64,000 nt of DNA from Paenibacillus sp. N3.4 (GCF_008017805.1 NZ_VRTT01000009.1:62001-126000), one strand, 5' to 3'. Positions 1-9,194 are shown, numbered from the stretch's first letter. The notes: generated from the letters alone by a model not told the origin. Program-made: numbers and translations.

Positions 1-924
1 CTCAGCTAGCTCCGCATCATTATTCACGGAAGGAGGTCCCTTGATCCAGCGAACCACAGCCGTCGTGCCATAAGCAGCAACAACACCCTGAACAACCTGA
101 TCAAAACGTTTAAGCACCACAGAACGAACATTTTCATCAAAACTTCGCACTGTACCGTCCAAAACGGCTTTGTCCGGGATGATATTCCATGACGTCCCGC
201 TATGAATTTTCGTCACACTAACGACGGCGCTTTGCAGCGAGCTAATATTGCGGCTAACAATGGATTGAAGGGCAGTGACAATATGCGCACCGGCTACGAT
301 CGGATCAATCCCCGCTTCGGGAACAGCAGCATGAGTGCCAAGTCCAGCCACTTCAACAACGAATCCGTCCGCTGCAGCCATTAATGGACCTGATTTAATA
401 CCAATGGTACCGACCGGAAGATCTGGTTTATTATGCATACCGAAAACAGCACTTACGTCCTCTAGCGCGCCGGATTGAATGACTCTCTCGGCTCCTTGCG
501 CTTTTTCTTCTGCCGGTTGAAAAATGAAACGAACCGTGCCTTTCAGCTCATTTTCCTGCTGCTTCAGGAGGAAAGCTGCTCCTAGGATCGCCGCCGTGTG
601 AAAATCATGCCCGCAGGCGTGCATTTTGCCGGGAATTTGAGACGCGTAGGCGAAACCTGTTTCTTCTTGGATTGGCAAAGCATCAATATCGGCGCGAAGC
701 GCAATGATCGGTCCATCCTGCTTGCCGCCTACTTCCGCGATAAGTCCGGTTTTGAGCGGATAGTTGGCAATCCGAATATCCGCTTCCTCCAACCAGGCAC
801 GAATGGATGCTGTTGTTTGAAATTCTTCATTAGATAATTCCGGATTTTGGTGCAAATGACGTCGGATCGAAATTAATGTCTGATCAAGCTCGGGCAGCTG
901 TAGTTTCGATGTGGTTTCACTCAT
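1..924 (-). CDS. M20 family amidohydrolase / N-deacylase (C-terminus cut by window edge)
   Basis: A metal-dependent peptidase-family M20 hydrolase that removes acyl groups from amino acid derivatives. Translation of the minus strand shows the metal ligands in LRADIDALP and HACGHD and the catalytic Glu in QPAEE. The end of the dimerisation/C-terminal part lies beyond position 1. The ATG at 924 overlaps the TGA of the upstream luciferase-like gene (ATGA), so the two are translationally coupled. With the cystine-type importer and monooxygenase upstream it most resembles YtnL of the B. subtilis ytmI operon, which deacetylates N-acetylated S-substituted cysteine. That assignment rests on gene order and family, not on a substrate signature. 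Other M20 roles (hippurate or aminoacylase type) remain possible. Confidence 0.88.
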   Translation of the reverse strand, partial: MSETTSKLQLPELDQTLISIRRHLHQNPELSNEEFQTTASIRAWLEEADIRIANYPLKTGLIAEVGGKQDGPIIALRADIDALPIQEETGFAYASQIPGKMHACGHDFHTAAILGAAFLLKQQENELKGTVRFIFQPAEEKAQGAERVIQSGALEDVSAVFGMHNKPDLPVGTIGIKSGPLMAAADGFVVEVAGLGTHAAVPEAGIDPIVAGAHIVTALQSIVSRNISSLQSAVVSVTKIHSGTSWNIIPDKAVLDGTVRSFDENVRSVVLKRFDQVVQGVVAAYGTTAVVRWIKGPPSVNNDAELAE

Positions 925-1931
925 ACAAGCAGCTCCGAGAATGCCTCGCTGAGAAGCTCAAAGGAGCGGCGGCGTTTAGCAAAATCTTTTACAGACGTCG
1001 TAACCACGAATTCTTCAACACCATACTTTTGGGCAATTTCCAGCAGCTTTTGACGAACCGTTTCTTTCGTCCCTTTGGTGATCTCCGCTTCTTTCTCTTC
1101 TACTGTGAATTTCGCTTGTGTTTGGCGGCCATATTCTTCCGCTTGCTCAAGCGTTCCGACTGTCAATGTCTTCCCATTTTCCAAATGAATTTTGACATTC
1201 TTATATTCGCCCGCTAGTTCCTTTGCTTCCTCGTCCGTGTCTGCGACAATTAAGGCAAGCGCAAGGATCGCCTTCGGCTCTGCCCCATTCTCTCTGTTAA
1301 AGCCGTTATGATAAGCTTTGAAAGCTTCTGCTGCGACATCATGATCGCCATTAATAAATTGTGCGAAAACGTAAGGAAGTCCTAATTCAGCAGCCAATTG
1401 CGCACTTGCCGCCGTAGCGCCAAGCAAATAAATATCGGCAGGTTGCGCTGGGATTGGAGACACACGCAAGCCTATAAGTGGATGATCATCATCCAAACGA
1501 TTGTGTACGAATTGCTTGAGTTCTTTCAATTTATCTGACAAGGAGGCTGCTTCGGTAATCCCCTGCTGCAGTGCCTTCGTCGAACGCGGTAATCCGCCCG
1601 GCGCTCTTCCGATGCCTAAATCCACTCGGCCAGGCGCAAGGGATGCCAACACGTTAAAATTTTCAGCCACTTTATAAGGGCTATAGTGCTGCAGCATAAT
1701 ACCGCCAGACCCGATGCGAATCCGTTCCGTTTTGGCCAATAGATGGGAAATAAGCACTTCAGGTGAAGAACCTGCTAATTGCTGAGAATCATGATGTTCC
1801 GAAACCCAGAAACGGTTATAGCCCAGTTTTTCCGCCAATTGTACAAGCTCTATCGTGTGCTGCAACGCATCCTCTGCCTGCTCCCCTGGAAAAATAACGC
1901 TTTGATCCAAAATACTCAGTTTGATCCCCAT
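921..1931 (-). CDS. LLM-class flavin-dependent oxidoreductase, YtmO-like
   Basis: Bacterial luciferase-like monooxygenase of about 336 residues, a FMNH2-dependent TIM-barrel enzyme of the MsnO8/YtmO group. The N-terminus (LSILDQS), the FWVSEHHD stretch and the GIGRAPGG segment are typical of this group. Three consecutive ATG codons lie at 1937, 1934 and 1931. The GGGAG sits at 1941-1945, which favours 1934 or 1931. The gene follows the ABC ATPase with a 27-base gap and overlaps the M20 gene by ATGA, so it belongs to the same operon. By analogy with YtmO it would oxidise the imported sulfur compound (S-alkyl or S-succinyl cysteine derivative) before or after N-acyl processing. The substrate is inferred from context only. 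Confidence 0.87.
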   Translation of the reverse strand: MGIKLSILDQSVIFPGEQAEDALQHTIELVQLAEKLGYNRFWVSEHHDSQQLAGSSPEVLISHLLAKTERIRIGSGGIMLQHYSPYKVAENFNVLASLAPGRVDLGIGRAPGGLPRSTKALQQGITEAASLSDKLKELKQFVHNRLDDDHPLIGLRVSPIPAQPADIYLLGATAASAQLAAELGLPYVFAQFINGDHDVAAEAFKAYHNGFNRENGAEPKAILALALIVADTDEEAKELAGEYKNVKIHLENGKTLTVGTLEQAEEYGRQTQAKFTVEEKEAEITKGTKETVRQKLLEIAQKYGVEEFVVTTSVKDFAKRRRSFELLSEAFSELLV

Positions 1932-1958
1932 CATCATCCACTCCCGTTCGACTCAAAG

Positions 1959-2711
1959 TTATATGTTGTACGTATATTCCGGTGTAATTCTTTTCAAGAA
2001 CTGCCTGGTCCGTTCTTCCTTCGCACTATTGAAAATCACCTGCGGCTTTCCTTCTTCGACAATCACGCCTTGATCCATAAAGACAACATGATTAGCAACC
2101 TCACGGGCAAAGCCCATTTCATGCGTAACGACGATCATCGTAATGCCTTCTTTCGCGATTTTCCGTATAACCTCCAGCACTTCACCAACGAGTTCAGGGT
2201 CTAGCGCTGAGGTAGGTTCGTCGAAAAGAATGACTTCAGGATTCAGCGCAAGCGCTCGGGCAATGCCTACGCGCTGCTGCTGTCCGCCTGAAAGTTGACT
2301 TGGATAGGCGTCGAGCTTGCTCCCTAATCCTACTTTTTCAAGCATTTGAATGCTTTTCTCGCGCGCGGATTCCTTGGCCTGTTTTTGAACGATAACAAGC
2401 CCTTCCATGACGTTCTCAAGCACCGTTTTATGTTTGAACAAATTATAATGTTGAAAAACCATGGCGGTTTTCTTACGAAGTGTATGAATGTCTTGTTTGC
2501 TTGGACGTTTGCAGTTTACCGTGAAATCGCCGATGGATACTTCACCGTCATTCGGCTTCTCCAAGTAGTTAAGGCAGCGAAGCAACGTTGTTTTGCCTGA
2601 ACCGCTGGGCCCTAGGATACAAACGACTTCACCTTTAGTCACCGTGAGGTTAATACCCTTTAGCACCTCGTTCTTGCCGAAAGCTTTGGTGATATTCGTC
2701 ATTTTAATCAT
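1959..2711 (-). CDS. polar amino acid (cystine-type) ABC transporter ATP-binding protein, TcyN-like
   Basis: A 250-residue ATPase of the polar amino acid importer family. Walker A is GPSGSGKTT (about residue 34), the signature LSGGQQQR is near 142, and Walker B is [14 protein letters not shown] near 161. Length and sequence are those of the HisP/GlnQ/TcyN group. The ATG at 2711 has GGAGG six bases upstream and overlaps the stop of the permease gene by ATGA. It would energise uptake through the two permeases encoded upstream. Specificity for cystine or S-substituted cysteines is inferred from the YtmO-like and M20 genes that follow. Confidence 0.93.
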   Translation of the reverse strand: MIKMTNITKAFGKNEVLKGINLTVTKGEVVCILGPSGSGKTTLLRCLNYLEKPNDGEVSIGDFTVNCKRPSKQDIHTLRKKTAMVFQHYNLFKHKTVLENVMEGLVIVQKQAKESAREKSIQMLEKVGLGSKLDAYPSQLSGGQQQRVGIARALALNPEVILFDEPTSALDPELVGEVLEVIRKIAKEGITMIVVTHEMGFAREVANHVVFMDQGVIVEEGKPQVIFNSAKEERTRQFLKRITPEYTYNI

Positions 2712-3418
2712 AGTACGCCTCCTCGGTTATACACATTAATGCGTTTCTCCAGCAGTCCTGTTAGCTTTTCGATAAGAATGGTAACGCCCCAGAAGAGGAG
2801 AGCCGCGGCAATGTAGGATTCAAAAAATTTCCAGTTCGTCGTCGCGACGATCTGTGCTTTTGCATTAATTTCAACGACGGATACCGTAAAAGCTAACGTA
2901 GATCCATGCAGCATCCCGATTAATGTGTTGGATAAGTTCGGTAAGCTAACCGCGAGCGCCTGCGGGAGCACAATGCGCCTAAGCGCCTGCGGTGTTGTCA
3001 TGCCAACCGCGTAAGCCGCCTCTATTTGCCCGCGATTGACAGCTAGAATCCCTGATCTCACAACCTCAGATAAGTAAGAACCTGCTGTTATGGAGAAGGA
3101 GAGAAAGGCAAAATCGATCATCGGAATGGAAGCCGAGCGAAAGCTCCAACCAGCAGATACAGCGATGGCATCCAAGATGGCGGGCAATCCGAAATAAATA
3201 AGCAGCAAATGCATCAGCATCGGCGTTCCACGAATAAACGTCACATATGCGCTGGCCACGTAGTGGAGAACAGGCACACGATAAATTCGGATCAAGGCAA
3301 CGATCGTACCGATGATAAAGCCGAAAAATACGGAAACAACGGTAATAAGCAGCGTAGTAGGCAAAGCGGATAGCAGTTGAATAAAGGCCGTCCATATAAA
3401 CCCTGGATCGAGTTTCAT
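2708..3418 (-). CDS. amino acid ABC transporter permease (second subunit), TcyM-like
   Basis: An inner-membrane permease of the His/Glu/Gln/Arg family, about 236 residues with several transmembrane helices. The family loop that contacts the ATPase is seen as [21 protein letters not shown] chose ATG 3418 because it overlaps the upstream permease stop (ATGA) and has GGAGG nine bases upstream. The longer reading to 3469 would run deep into the previous gene. It pairs with the adjacent permease to form a heterodimeric channel. Confidence 0.92.
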   Translation of the reverse strand: MKLDPGFIWTAFIQLLSALPTTLLITVVSVFFGFIIGTIVALIRIYRVPVLHYVASAYVTFIRGTPMLMHLLLIYFGLPAILDAIAVSAGWSFRSASIPMIDFAFLSFSITAGSYLSEVVRSGILAVNRGQIEAAYAVGMTTPQALRRIVLPQALAVSLPNLSNTLIGMLHGSTLAFTVSVVEINAKAQIVATTNWKFFESYIAAALLFWGVTILIEKLTGLLEKRINVYNRGGVL

Positions 3419-4191
3419 TGCTGATAGCCTCCTTTTTCCGGATGTGTTGCCCAAACGCCCTTGAACCATTTGCGGCTTTGTGGCTTCGGTTCATTGGTTA
3501 CGACTTGCTGCTCATGGCGCAGCAGTCTTTGTTCAATGGCAATAAATATCTTTTCCAACCCATAGCATATAACGAAATAAATCAAAGATAGCGAAATATA
3601 AGTTTCGATAAAATGCTGCGTCGCCGTTCCAAGCGTCTGCGCTTTTCCCATCAATTCCATGGCGCCAAGCGAGAAGGCAAGCGAAGTGTCTTTTAGATGA
3701 GCAATCAGCAGGTTCGCAAAGTTCGGTATGGAAATTGCCAATGCTTGCGGCATCACGATCCGCGTGAAGGCTTGGAACCCCGTCATGCCAATGGAGTAAG
3801 CCCCTTCGATTTGCCCCCGATCCACCGCTTTGACAGCTGCGCGAATCACTTCTGAAATGTAAGCACCACCATTCAGAGCAAAGGTCAAAATGACAAAGGT
3901 CAAAACAGGCGCTCTGGATACATCTACGTTAATCGCCTTTAATATTTCTGGAAGACCGTAATAAATAAGGAACAGTTGGATGAGAATCGGCGTTCCCCGA
4001 AAGAAGGAAACATACACCTGTGATATTCTTCTCAGGACAGGTACTTCGTAAAGCCGAGGGAGGGCGATGAGAAATCCGACGACCACTCCCAGCAGCATCG
4101 AACAAGCAACAATGAATAAGGTGATATTCAAATAAGATAATAATTTCGGGATAAAATCGAACACATAGGTGATATCGAAGGGTTGGCTCAT
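3415..4191 (-). CDS. amino acid ABC transporter permease (first subunit), TcyL-like
   Basis: A 258-residue permease of the polar amino acid family. The ATPase-contact loop is EGAYSIGMTGFQAFTRIV, matching its partner downstream, and the substrate side carries the common FFRGTPILIQ segment. A charged C-terminal tail of about 35 residues extends past the last membrane helix. The start at 4191 follows an AAAGGTGAG ribosome binding site. It lies 42 bases downstream of the binding-protein gene and overlaps the second permease gene, so binding protein, both permeases and ATPase form one transcription unit. Confidence 0.92.
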   Translation of the reverse strand: MSQPFDITYVFDFIPKLLSYLNITLFIVACSMLLGVVVGFLIALPRLYEVPVLRRISQVYVSFFRGTPILIQLFLIYYGLPEILKAINVDVSRAPVLTFVILTFALNGGAYISEVIRAAVKAVDRGQIEGAYSIGMTGFQAFTRIVMPQALAISIPNFANLLIAHLKDTSLAFSLGAMELMGKAQTLGTATQHFIETYISLSLIYFVICYGLEKIFIAIEQRLLRHEQQVVTNEPKPQSRKWFKGVWATHPEKGGYQQ

Positions 4192-4233
4192 TAGGATGAT
4201 CTCACCTTTCTTCTTGGCTTATAGGGATCGTTT

Positions 4234-5099
4234 CTATTTATCATCTTTCTTGGTGAAATCGCCGCCAAGCCATTGGATACTCAGTTTGGATAAAGTTCCG
4301 TCCGCTTTAATAGCTTTCAGAGCAGCATCGATTTTGTCCGCGAGAACTTGCCCATCTTTATCATTTTTGCGGAAAAGGAAACGCACTTCGGCTTCTTCAA
4401 GAACTGGACCAATCGCTTTCAACTTACCTTGTGGGTCAACGAGTGGAAGCAGGAAATCCGCTCCCAGCGCGCCGTCCGCGCGTCCTGTCGTAAGCTGACT
4501 CACCAAATCATTGGCTGCCCCGTTTTGATACACAATTTTGATCGCGTTATCGTGCGATTTGTTATAACTTTCTAGAAGAGTCGCTTCCGCGCTCGTCGCT
4601 GTTGTTAAAGCTTTTTTACCTTTCAAATCATCAATCGATTGAATCGTTGTGTTATCTTTGGCTACAAGTACTTTTGTTTTCCAGTACGCATAAGGCTCAT
4701 TGTTGAAGAGATATTTTTGCTCTCTATCCGGATTTTTTTCAATTTCATGCGCAACAAAATCAATTTTGTTCGTTTCCAAGCTCAAGAGCAGGTTCGCGAA
4801 ATCCATTGTTTTGAATTCAAATTCGTATTCAGGAAGACGTTTATCCAATTCTCTGACAAGCTCAATATCATAACCGGTAAGTTTACCATCTTATCAAGGA
4901 AGGCTACATTAGGAAATTGTGTGCCTGTGCCAACGATAATTTTTTTCACTTTCACAGGCTCAGCAGTAGTTGCGACTCCAGGTGCTTTCGTTCCTTCTGC
5001 TGCTTTCGGGGATGCGCCAGTCTCTGTATGTTTCGAACCGCAGCCCGCTGCCACCAAAGCCAAGGTTAGTGTTGTTGCAAGAATGGTTAATTTTTTCAT
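4234..5099 (-). pseudogene. cystine-type ABC transporter substrate-binding lipoprotein with a one-base frameshift
   Basis: A periplasmic-binding-protein type 2 (SBP_bac_3) lipoprotein that captures the amino acid for the importer downstream. The signal peptide ends in a lipobox, LVAAGC. The N-terminal frame reads through GTGTQFPNVAFLD and then leaves the family sequence. The next frame resumes at DGKLTGYDIELVREL and continues cleanly to the C-terminus (LSIQWLGGDF). One base is missing near 4890-4893, and the span of 866 bases is 3n+2. Start 5099 has GGAGG eight bases upstream. Restoring one base gives a full-length protein of about 288 residues. All else is intact and the downstream genes look functional, so a sequencing error is as likely as a true mutation. 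Confidence 0.85.
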
Positions 5100-5243
5100 G
5101 TGTCGTTCCTCCATGTCATCTAGCTTGAGTTTAAGTCAATAATTCCTACTGGTTTTATATGAATTAGGTATATGTTAAATTTATCATCAAGTTAGCGAAC
5201 TGGATAATAGAGTTTTTCTATATGCTTATACAAGATTCTGATA

Positions 5244-6134
5244 TCATGCTTTGGAACGTATCGTTAACCCTTTGCATATATCCAACATGCTATTGAATAA
5301 TAAAGTGCTCCCACCATTTAATGCAATCAAATTCGTCTGCAAGGAAATGCCCGCTGTCTCTGGAAAATCAATCGGAAACAGCTTCTTCTCCTTTACTTCT
5401 TGACTGACACAAAGTCCCGGCAAAAAAGCGATTCCTACGCGCTGCAGCACCAGCTTCTTCGCGGTTTCTGAGTTGTCTGTTTGGAATTGAATATTAGGCG
5501 GCAGCTTCAAGCTTTCAAATAATCGATGAATCCGCATCCAGTCCAGTGATCCACACTCAAAAAATACAAGCGGCTGACTCCCCAAATCCTCAATCGACAA
5601 CTTTTCCTTCCCGATAAAAGGGTGCCCTTCATATACATAAAGACGGATGGGGTCCTCAAAGAACTTAGCTGAGAGTATGTTCGGATGCGTGACGCCTCGT
5701 ACGAAGCCTAAATCAACTTCTCGGTTCAAAACCTTATTGACAATATCATCCGTGATGGACGTGGATAATTTGAAGTTGATATCCGGGTATTTCTTGCTCA
5801 TTTTCGGCATAATTTCCGGTATCATATAATTGGAAACAGAGACTGTACAACCAATGCGAAGCTCGTTCGGCAGCGCTCTTTTTTGCTTAATTTGAATTTT
5901 CCCTTTTTGAAAAGTTTGCAGCAATTGCTGCGCATAAGGCAGAAAGTTTTTTCCTTCTTCCGTCAAATGAACCTGTTTGCCGATACGATCGAAAAGTCGA
6001 CAATCCAGCTCACGTTCAAGCGATTGGATTCTCGCGGTTACCGACGGCTGAGATAGAAATAATACCTCTGATGCCTTATTAAAGCTGCCATAATGAATCA
6101 CATAAACGAATGCTTCTATATTCTCAATGTTCAT
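5244..6134 (-). CDS. LysR-family transcriptional regulator, AscR/YtlI-like
   Basis: A LysR-type activator of about 296 residues. The N-terminal winged helix-turn-helix contains GSFNKASEVLFLSQPSVTAR, and a periplasmic-binding-like effector domain follows. I prefer ATG 6134 (GGGGG about nine bases upstream) to the in-frame TTG at 6158. It lies directly upstream of the transporter/monooxygenase cluster on the same strand. In B. subtilis the equivalent regulator YtlI (AscR) is divergent from the ytmI operon, so the arrangement here differs. The 129-base gap to the binding-protein gene probably holds its target promoter. O-acetylserine-type effectors are known for relatives but are not shown here. 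Confidence 0.88.
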   Translation of the reverse strand: MNIENIEAFVYVIHYGSFNKASEVLFLSQPSVTARIQSLERELDCRLFDRIGKQVHLTEEGKNFLPYAQQLLQTFQKGKIQIKQKRALPNELRIGCTVSVSNYMIPEIMPKMSKKYPDINFKLSTSITDDIVNKVLNREVDLGFVRGVTHPNILSAKFFEDPIRLYVYEGHPFIGKEKLSIEDLGSQPLVFFECGSLDWMRIHRLFESLKLPPNIQFQTDNSETAKKLVLQRVGIAFLPGLCVSQEVKEKKLFPIDFPETAGISLQTNLIALNGGSTLLFNSMLDICKGLTIRSKA

Positions 6135-6312
6135 GGTGTCAGCCCCCAATAAGTCCAATAACCAAATTACTATTATTCCGATTAACTAACTTGGTTTTAA
6201 TATGTAAATACTATAAGGTATCCGTTAAAACGTGTCAATACATTTTCATAGGGTGAATAGACAGATCACTATGTCTTATAGATTTTAGTATGAACAAAAG
6301 GGAATCCCTATC

Positions 6313-6360
6313 AAAAAAAAGACCTAAGCTCCACCACAAATGCTGTGGCGAACCTAGGTC
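6313..6360 (-). terminator. rho-independent terminator of the diguanylate cyclase gene
   Basis: Arms at 6321-6338 and 6344-6360 pair nearly perfectly around a short loop. Read on the minus strand the hairpin is followed by eight T residues (6313-6320). It lies eight bases after the stop of the GGDEF gene. Confidence 0.9.
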
Positions 6361-6367
6361 GCTTCAA

Positions 6368-7939
6368 TTATCCATACATAACCGTACAATTCCGTCCATT
6401 CCCTTTGGCTGTGTAAAGCGCCTGATCGGCTTGGCTCAAGGCTTCGTGGGCGGTCATTCCCTGCGCGGTATAGGAAGAAACACCGAGAGAAACTGTTATA
6501 GGTTTTCCCGTCGGACTTGGTGTTGCTTCAAGTTTAAGACGAACCTTCTCTGCGTGAAGATAGGCATTCTCTTTGGTTACATGAGGTAATAAAAGCATGA
6601 ACTCCTCCCCTCCGTACCGGGAACAGAATACTTCCTCACCGGCTAAGGACAGCAGCGTCTCTCCCAAAAATTTGAGAACATCATCTCCCACATCGTGTCC
6701 ATACGTATCATTAACTTGTTTAAAACAATCGATATCCAAGGCGATCAGCGAAAATGGCGTCCCTTTTTCGATCCAACCGGTCATGAGCATATCCCTGCTG
6801 CGTCGGTTAGCAAGACCTGTTAAAGCATCTGTCTGTGCCTCAGTTGCGTAGTCATTCGCCCTCTTTTGCAGGGTGTCAATCGTTAGCAGAATCGTCTCGC
6901 TTAACTGATAGGCTTCATAATTATTCATCTTTATCTTGGGTATGTCCGCCACTTGCTTGCCTTTCAGAATGCTTTGCGCTGTTCGTGCCAAACTGGCGAA
7001 CGGCTCCGACAATTTTTTGCCAAGCCAAATGGCTGCAATCAGCATAAGAAGAAGAAAAGGGAACGAATAGAACAGCACTGATTTAATTAATTGGATCGAT
7101 TTTTCCTCGACCTCTTGCACAGGTGTTTGCACCACGACTCCCCAGCCATTTTGGGCCACATACGAATAGCCCGCTAACATAGCAACACCTTGGGTATTAA
7201 TGATTTTTTCTTTGCCGCTTTCCCCATTCCTCAGCTTATTGACGATGGGATTAGTGCTTGCGTTCTGACCCAATCGATCATGAGCAGGATGATAAATAAT
7301 GTTTCCTGCTCCATCAACCACATAGAAATATGAGCCTGAAGAAGAGACTTGATTAGAACCAAATATATCACTTAACACATTGCTTTCCTGCAAATAAATC
7401 GTTCCGCCAAGGTAGCCGAGGTACTTCCCCGCTGCACTAAAGATTGGATGACTCATTAATAGGATGAGTCTCTTTGTGCTTCCCTCGTAAGGTTTAGAAA
7501 TAGTTGGTTGCTGGAGCGCTTGAGCATCCAAAGCCTGTTTGGATGTTAGCTTTTTCCCTACGAGACCAACCGAAATGGGGGAAACTGCTTGAACAATAGC
7601 TTGCTCATCAAGAACGAATTCGGAATTAAAGTAATTGTTGCTTGATGTAACCATATCTAGTTGCTCTTGAAGAAGATTTCGATTGTTCATATTTGAAACG
7701 AGGTGATCCGAAGTAACCTGCAAGCTGTGTTGCATAGAGGCAAACAAGGTATTCATAGTCATCCCCATCTTCTGAGCACTATCATAATTGCGTTCTAAGG
7801 TTGTTTCATACAAGGAATTTCTTTCTGCTTCATAAGCCGCCACGATTTGAATAGTCGAGATAACCATAACAGAAACGAACACCAGCAGCGCTATGAAATG
7901 AACAAGTCTGATTCGTGGAGCACTTTTCAATGTCTTCAA
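6368..7939 (-). CDS. membrane-bound diguanylate cyclase with extracytoplasmic Cache sensor
   Basis: Makes cyclic di-GMP from two GTP. Order: a membrane helix near residues 15-35, a large extracytoplasmic dCache-like sensor (about 40-280) containing YFYVVDGAGNIIYHP, a second membrane helix (about 290-310), a linker, and a C-terminal GGDEF domain with active site GGEEF near residue 443. The RxxD product-inhibition site expected just before it is absent (GEEV in that position), so feedback inhibition is probably missing. No EAL domain is present. The TTG at 7939 has GGAG nine bases upstream. The TTG at 7948 directly abuts the GGAG and is less likely. It is monocistronic, flanked by terminators. 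The ligand of the sensor is unknown. Confidence 0.92.
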   Translation of the reverse strand: MKTLKSAPRIRLVHFIALLVFVSVMVISTIQIVAAYEAERNSLYETTLERNYDSAQKMGMTMNTLFASMQHSLQVTSDHLVSNMNNRNLLQEQLDMVTSSNNYFNSEFVLDEQAIVQAVSPISVGLVGKKLTSKQALDAQALQQPTISKPYEGSTKRLILLMSHPIFSAAGKYLGYLGGTIYLQESNVLSDIFGSNQVSSSGSYFYVVDGAGNIIYHPAHDRLGQNASTNPIVNKLRNGESGKEKIINTQGVAMLAGYSYVAQNGWGVVVQTPVQEVEEKSIQLIKSVLFYSFPFLLLMLIAAIWLGKKLSEPFASLARTAQSILKGKQVADIPKIKMNNYEAYQLSETILLTIDTLQKRANDYATEAQTDALTGLANRRSRDMLMTGWIEKGTPFSLIALDIDCFKQVNDTYGHDVGDDVLKFLGETLLSLAGEEVFCSRYGGEEFMLLLPHVTKENAYLHAEKVRLKLEATPSPTGKPITVSLGVSSYTAQGMTAHEALSQADQALYTAKGNGRNCTVMYG

Positions 7940-8060
7940 GTTTCTCAACTCCAGAAAATGATTTATTGTCTTAATTCCACATATTTCGACATTCCTCCTT
8001 TATTTTATACGCTAATCGTTTGAATGCCCCGTTTTTTGTAGCATTCCTGCATGAACGAAC

Positions 8061-8089
8061 AAAAAAAGACCCACAGTTGTCATAGGGTC
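8061..8089 (-). terminator. rho-independent terminator after the AAA ATPase gene
   Basis: GACCC and GGGTC arms, with extra pairs inside the loop, are followed on the minus strand by seven T residues (8061-8067). It lies 25 bases past the stop codon of the ATPase gene. Confidence 0.75.
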
Positions 8090-8113
8090 ATGCATGGTTG
8101 GCTATGATGATAC

Positions 8114-8857
8114 TTAATCCTCAAATAACATGCGAAAATATCTTTCTCTATGGTTCAAAAAATCTCTGGTTAGATTGAAATGATCCGTTTCTTCATAGGT
8201 GATTGGATCAATCGAAGACTCTGAAAATTGTAATATTCGCGCTTTGGGATACGCCATCAATATAGGCGAGTGGGTAGCAATGATAAATTGCGCTTGATTC
8301 TTTTGTTCCAATTCCCATATTATCCGCATAAAAGTGAGTTGGTTTTGGGGCGATAATGCCGACTCCGGCTCGTCTAATAAATAAACGCCCTTGCTGCCAA
8401 AACGATTTTTGAAAAACGTTAAAAAGGCTTGCCCATGGGACTGTTCATTCAACGATTTCCCTCCGTATGGACCATATGCTGATTGACCGATATAAGGGTC
8501 TTTGGCTAGTTCGTCAATATAACCGGCAAATGTATCAAAGGTCTCAGCCCGAAAGTAAAATCCGCCACTTATCTTGGGCAGCCAAGCCAACCTCATGATT
8601 GAAGCTAAGGATACATTATCCTTCTCTTTACTAATCGTTAAATCCTTTCCGCCAACCACGCTAAAACCACAGGAAATACCCATGGATTCCAGTAAAGTTG
8701 ATTTGCCGGAGCCATTATCCCCAATAAAAAATGTGACATTTGAGTCGAAGCTATATTCGTGCAAAGAGCGAATTGCCGGTATGTTAAAAGGGAATTGTTC
8801 TTTGGATTCGTTACTCAATAAGGACCAGTCTAAAACAAGTCGTTTGATAAAGGGCAT
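8114..8857 (-). CDS. AAA family ATPase (ABC/SMC-like head, COG3910 type)
   Basis: A soluble 247-residue ATPase with Walker A GDNGSGKST near residue 45 and a combined signature/Walker B region ending in YLLDEPESALSP. The His switch follows as FIIATHSPIL. The protein has no membrane domain. It resembles the small stand-alone AAA_21/OLD-like ATPases of COG3910, whose cellular role is not established. Some relatives are paired with nucleases in defence, but no partner gene is present here. The ATG at 8857 has GGAGG ten bases upstream. A terminator-like hairpin sits 26 bases upstream of the start, so expression may be attenuated. Confidence 0.85.
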   Translation of the reverse strand: MPFIKRLVLDWSLLSNESKEQFPFNIPAIRSLHEYSFDSNVTFFIGDNGSGKSTLLESMGISCGFSVVGGKDLTISKEKDNVSLASIMRLAWLPKISGGFYFRAETFDTFAGYIDELAKDPYIGQSAYGPYGGKSLNEQSHGQAFLTFFKNRFGSKGVYLLDEPESALSPQNQLTFMRIIWELEQKNQAQFIIATHSPILMAYPKARILQFSESSIDPITYEETDHFNLTRDFLNHRERYFRMLFED

Positions 8858-8882
8858 GTGAAAAAATCCTCCCTGGCTAATT

Positions 8883-8906
8883 AAAAAACCTCCCTGCCGG
8901 GGAGGC
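8883..8906 (-). promoter_or_regulatory. terminator-like hairpin in the 5' leader of the AAA ATPase gene
   Basis: CCTCCC (8889-8894) pairs with GGGAGG (8900-8905) and is followed on the minus strand by six T residues (8883-8888). It stands upstream, not downstream, of a minus-strand gene, and no other minus-strand gene precedes it within 1.9 kb. It would therefore stop a leader transcript before the ATPase gene. The loop-side GGGAGG also resembles the gene's own ribosome binding site. A five-codon ORF (MGGYG) ends just before the hairpin. The attenuator role is inferred. Confidence 0.45.
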
Positions 8907-9042
8907 TTGCTTTAGCCATAACCACCCATTTTTTATTCCGCAGGCTTCGGGTATTTTGTCCTCCAATTATAACCTTTTTTATCAATACTGTACATTTTTT
9001 ATGAATTGCTTTCTGAAGCTGACAGTGGTAAGGTTATAGAAT

Positions 9043-9132
9043 ATGAAAGCAAACGGATACTCTTCTTTCGATAAAGATCAATACGGACCGTATTTGTTCA
9101 TTATTATTAGATCAAATTACATAAATCAATGA
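9043..9132 (+). CDS. 29-residue small ORF upstream of HU
   Basis: ATG at 9043 to TGA at 9132 encodes 29 residues. The polar N-terminal half (MKANGYSSFDKDQ) contains a YGPY motif and is followed by a short hydrophobic run (LFIII). An AAGG lies about ten bases before the ATG. A strong terminator begins at the stop codon, which favours a real transcript ending here. The length and Gly/Tyr content recall the tiny YjcZ-type sporulation proteins of Bacillus and Paenibacillus, but the hydrophobic stretch is shorter and I cannot assign it. It is too short to be certain it is translated. Confidence 0.4.
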   Translation: MKANGYSSFDKDQYGPYLFIIIRSNYINQ

Positions 9133-9172
9133 AGCTGCTCCTAACATTCACGTACTAGGAGCAGCTTTTTTT
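9132..9172 (+). terminator. strong rho-independent terminator between the small ORF and HU
   Basis: Perfect 12-bp arms at 9132-9143 and 9156-9167 are followed by seven T residues. It starts at the stop codon of the 29-residue ORF and ends 23 bases before the HU start, so HU needs its own promoter, read-through, or antitermination. Confidence 0.88.
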
Positions 9173-9194
9173 AATAAAAGTGAGGTGCTGTTGA

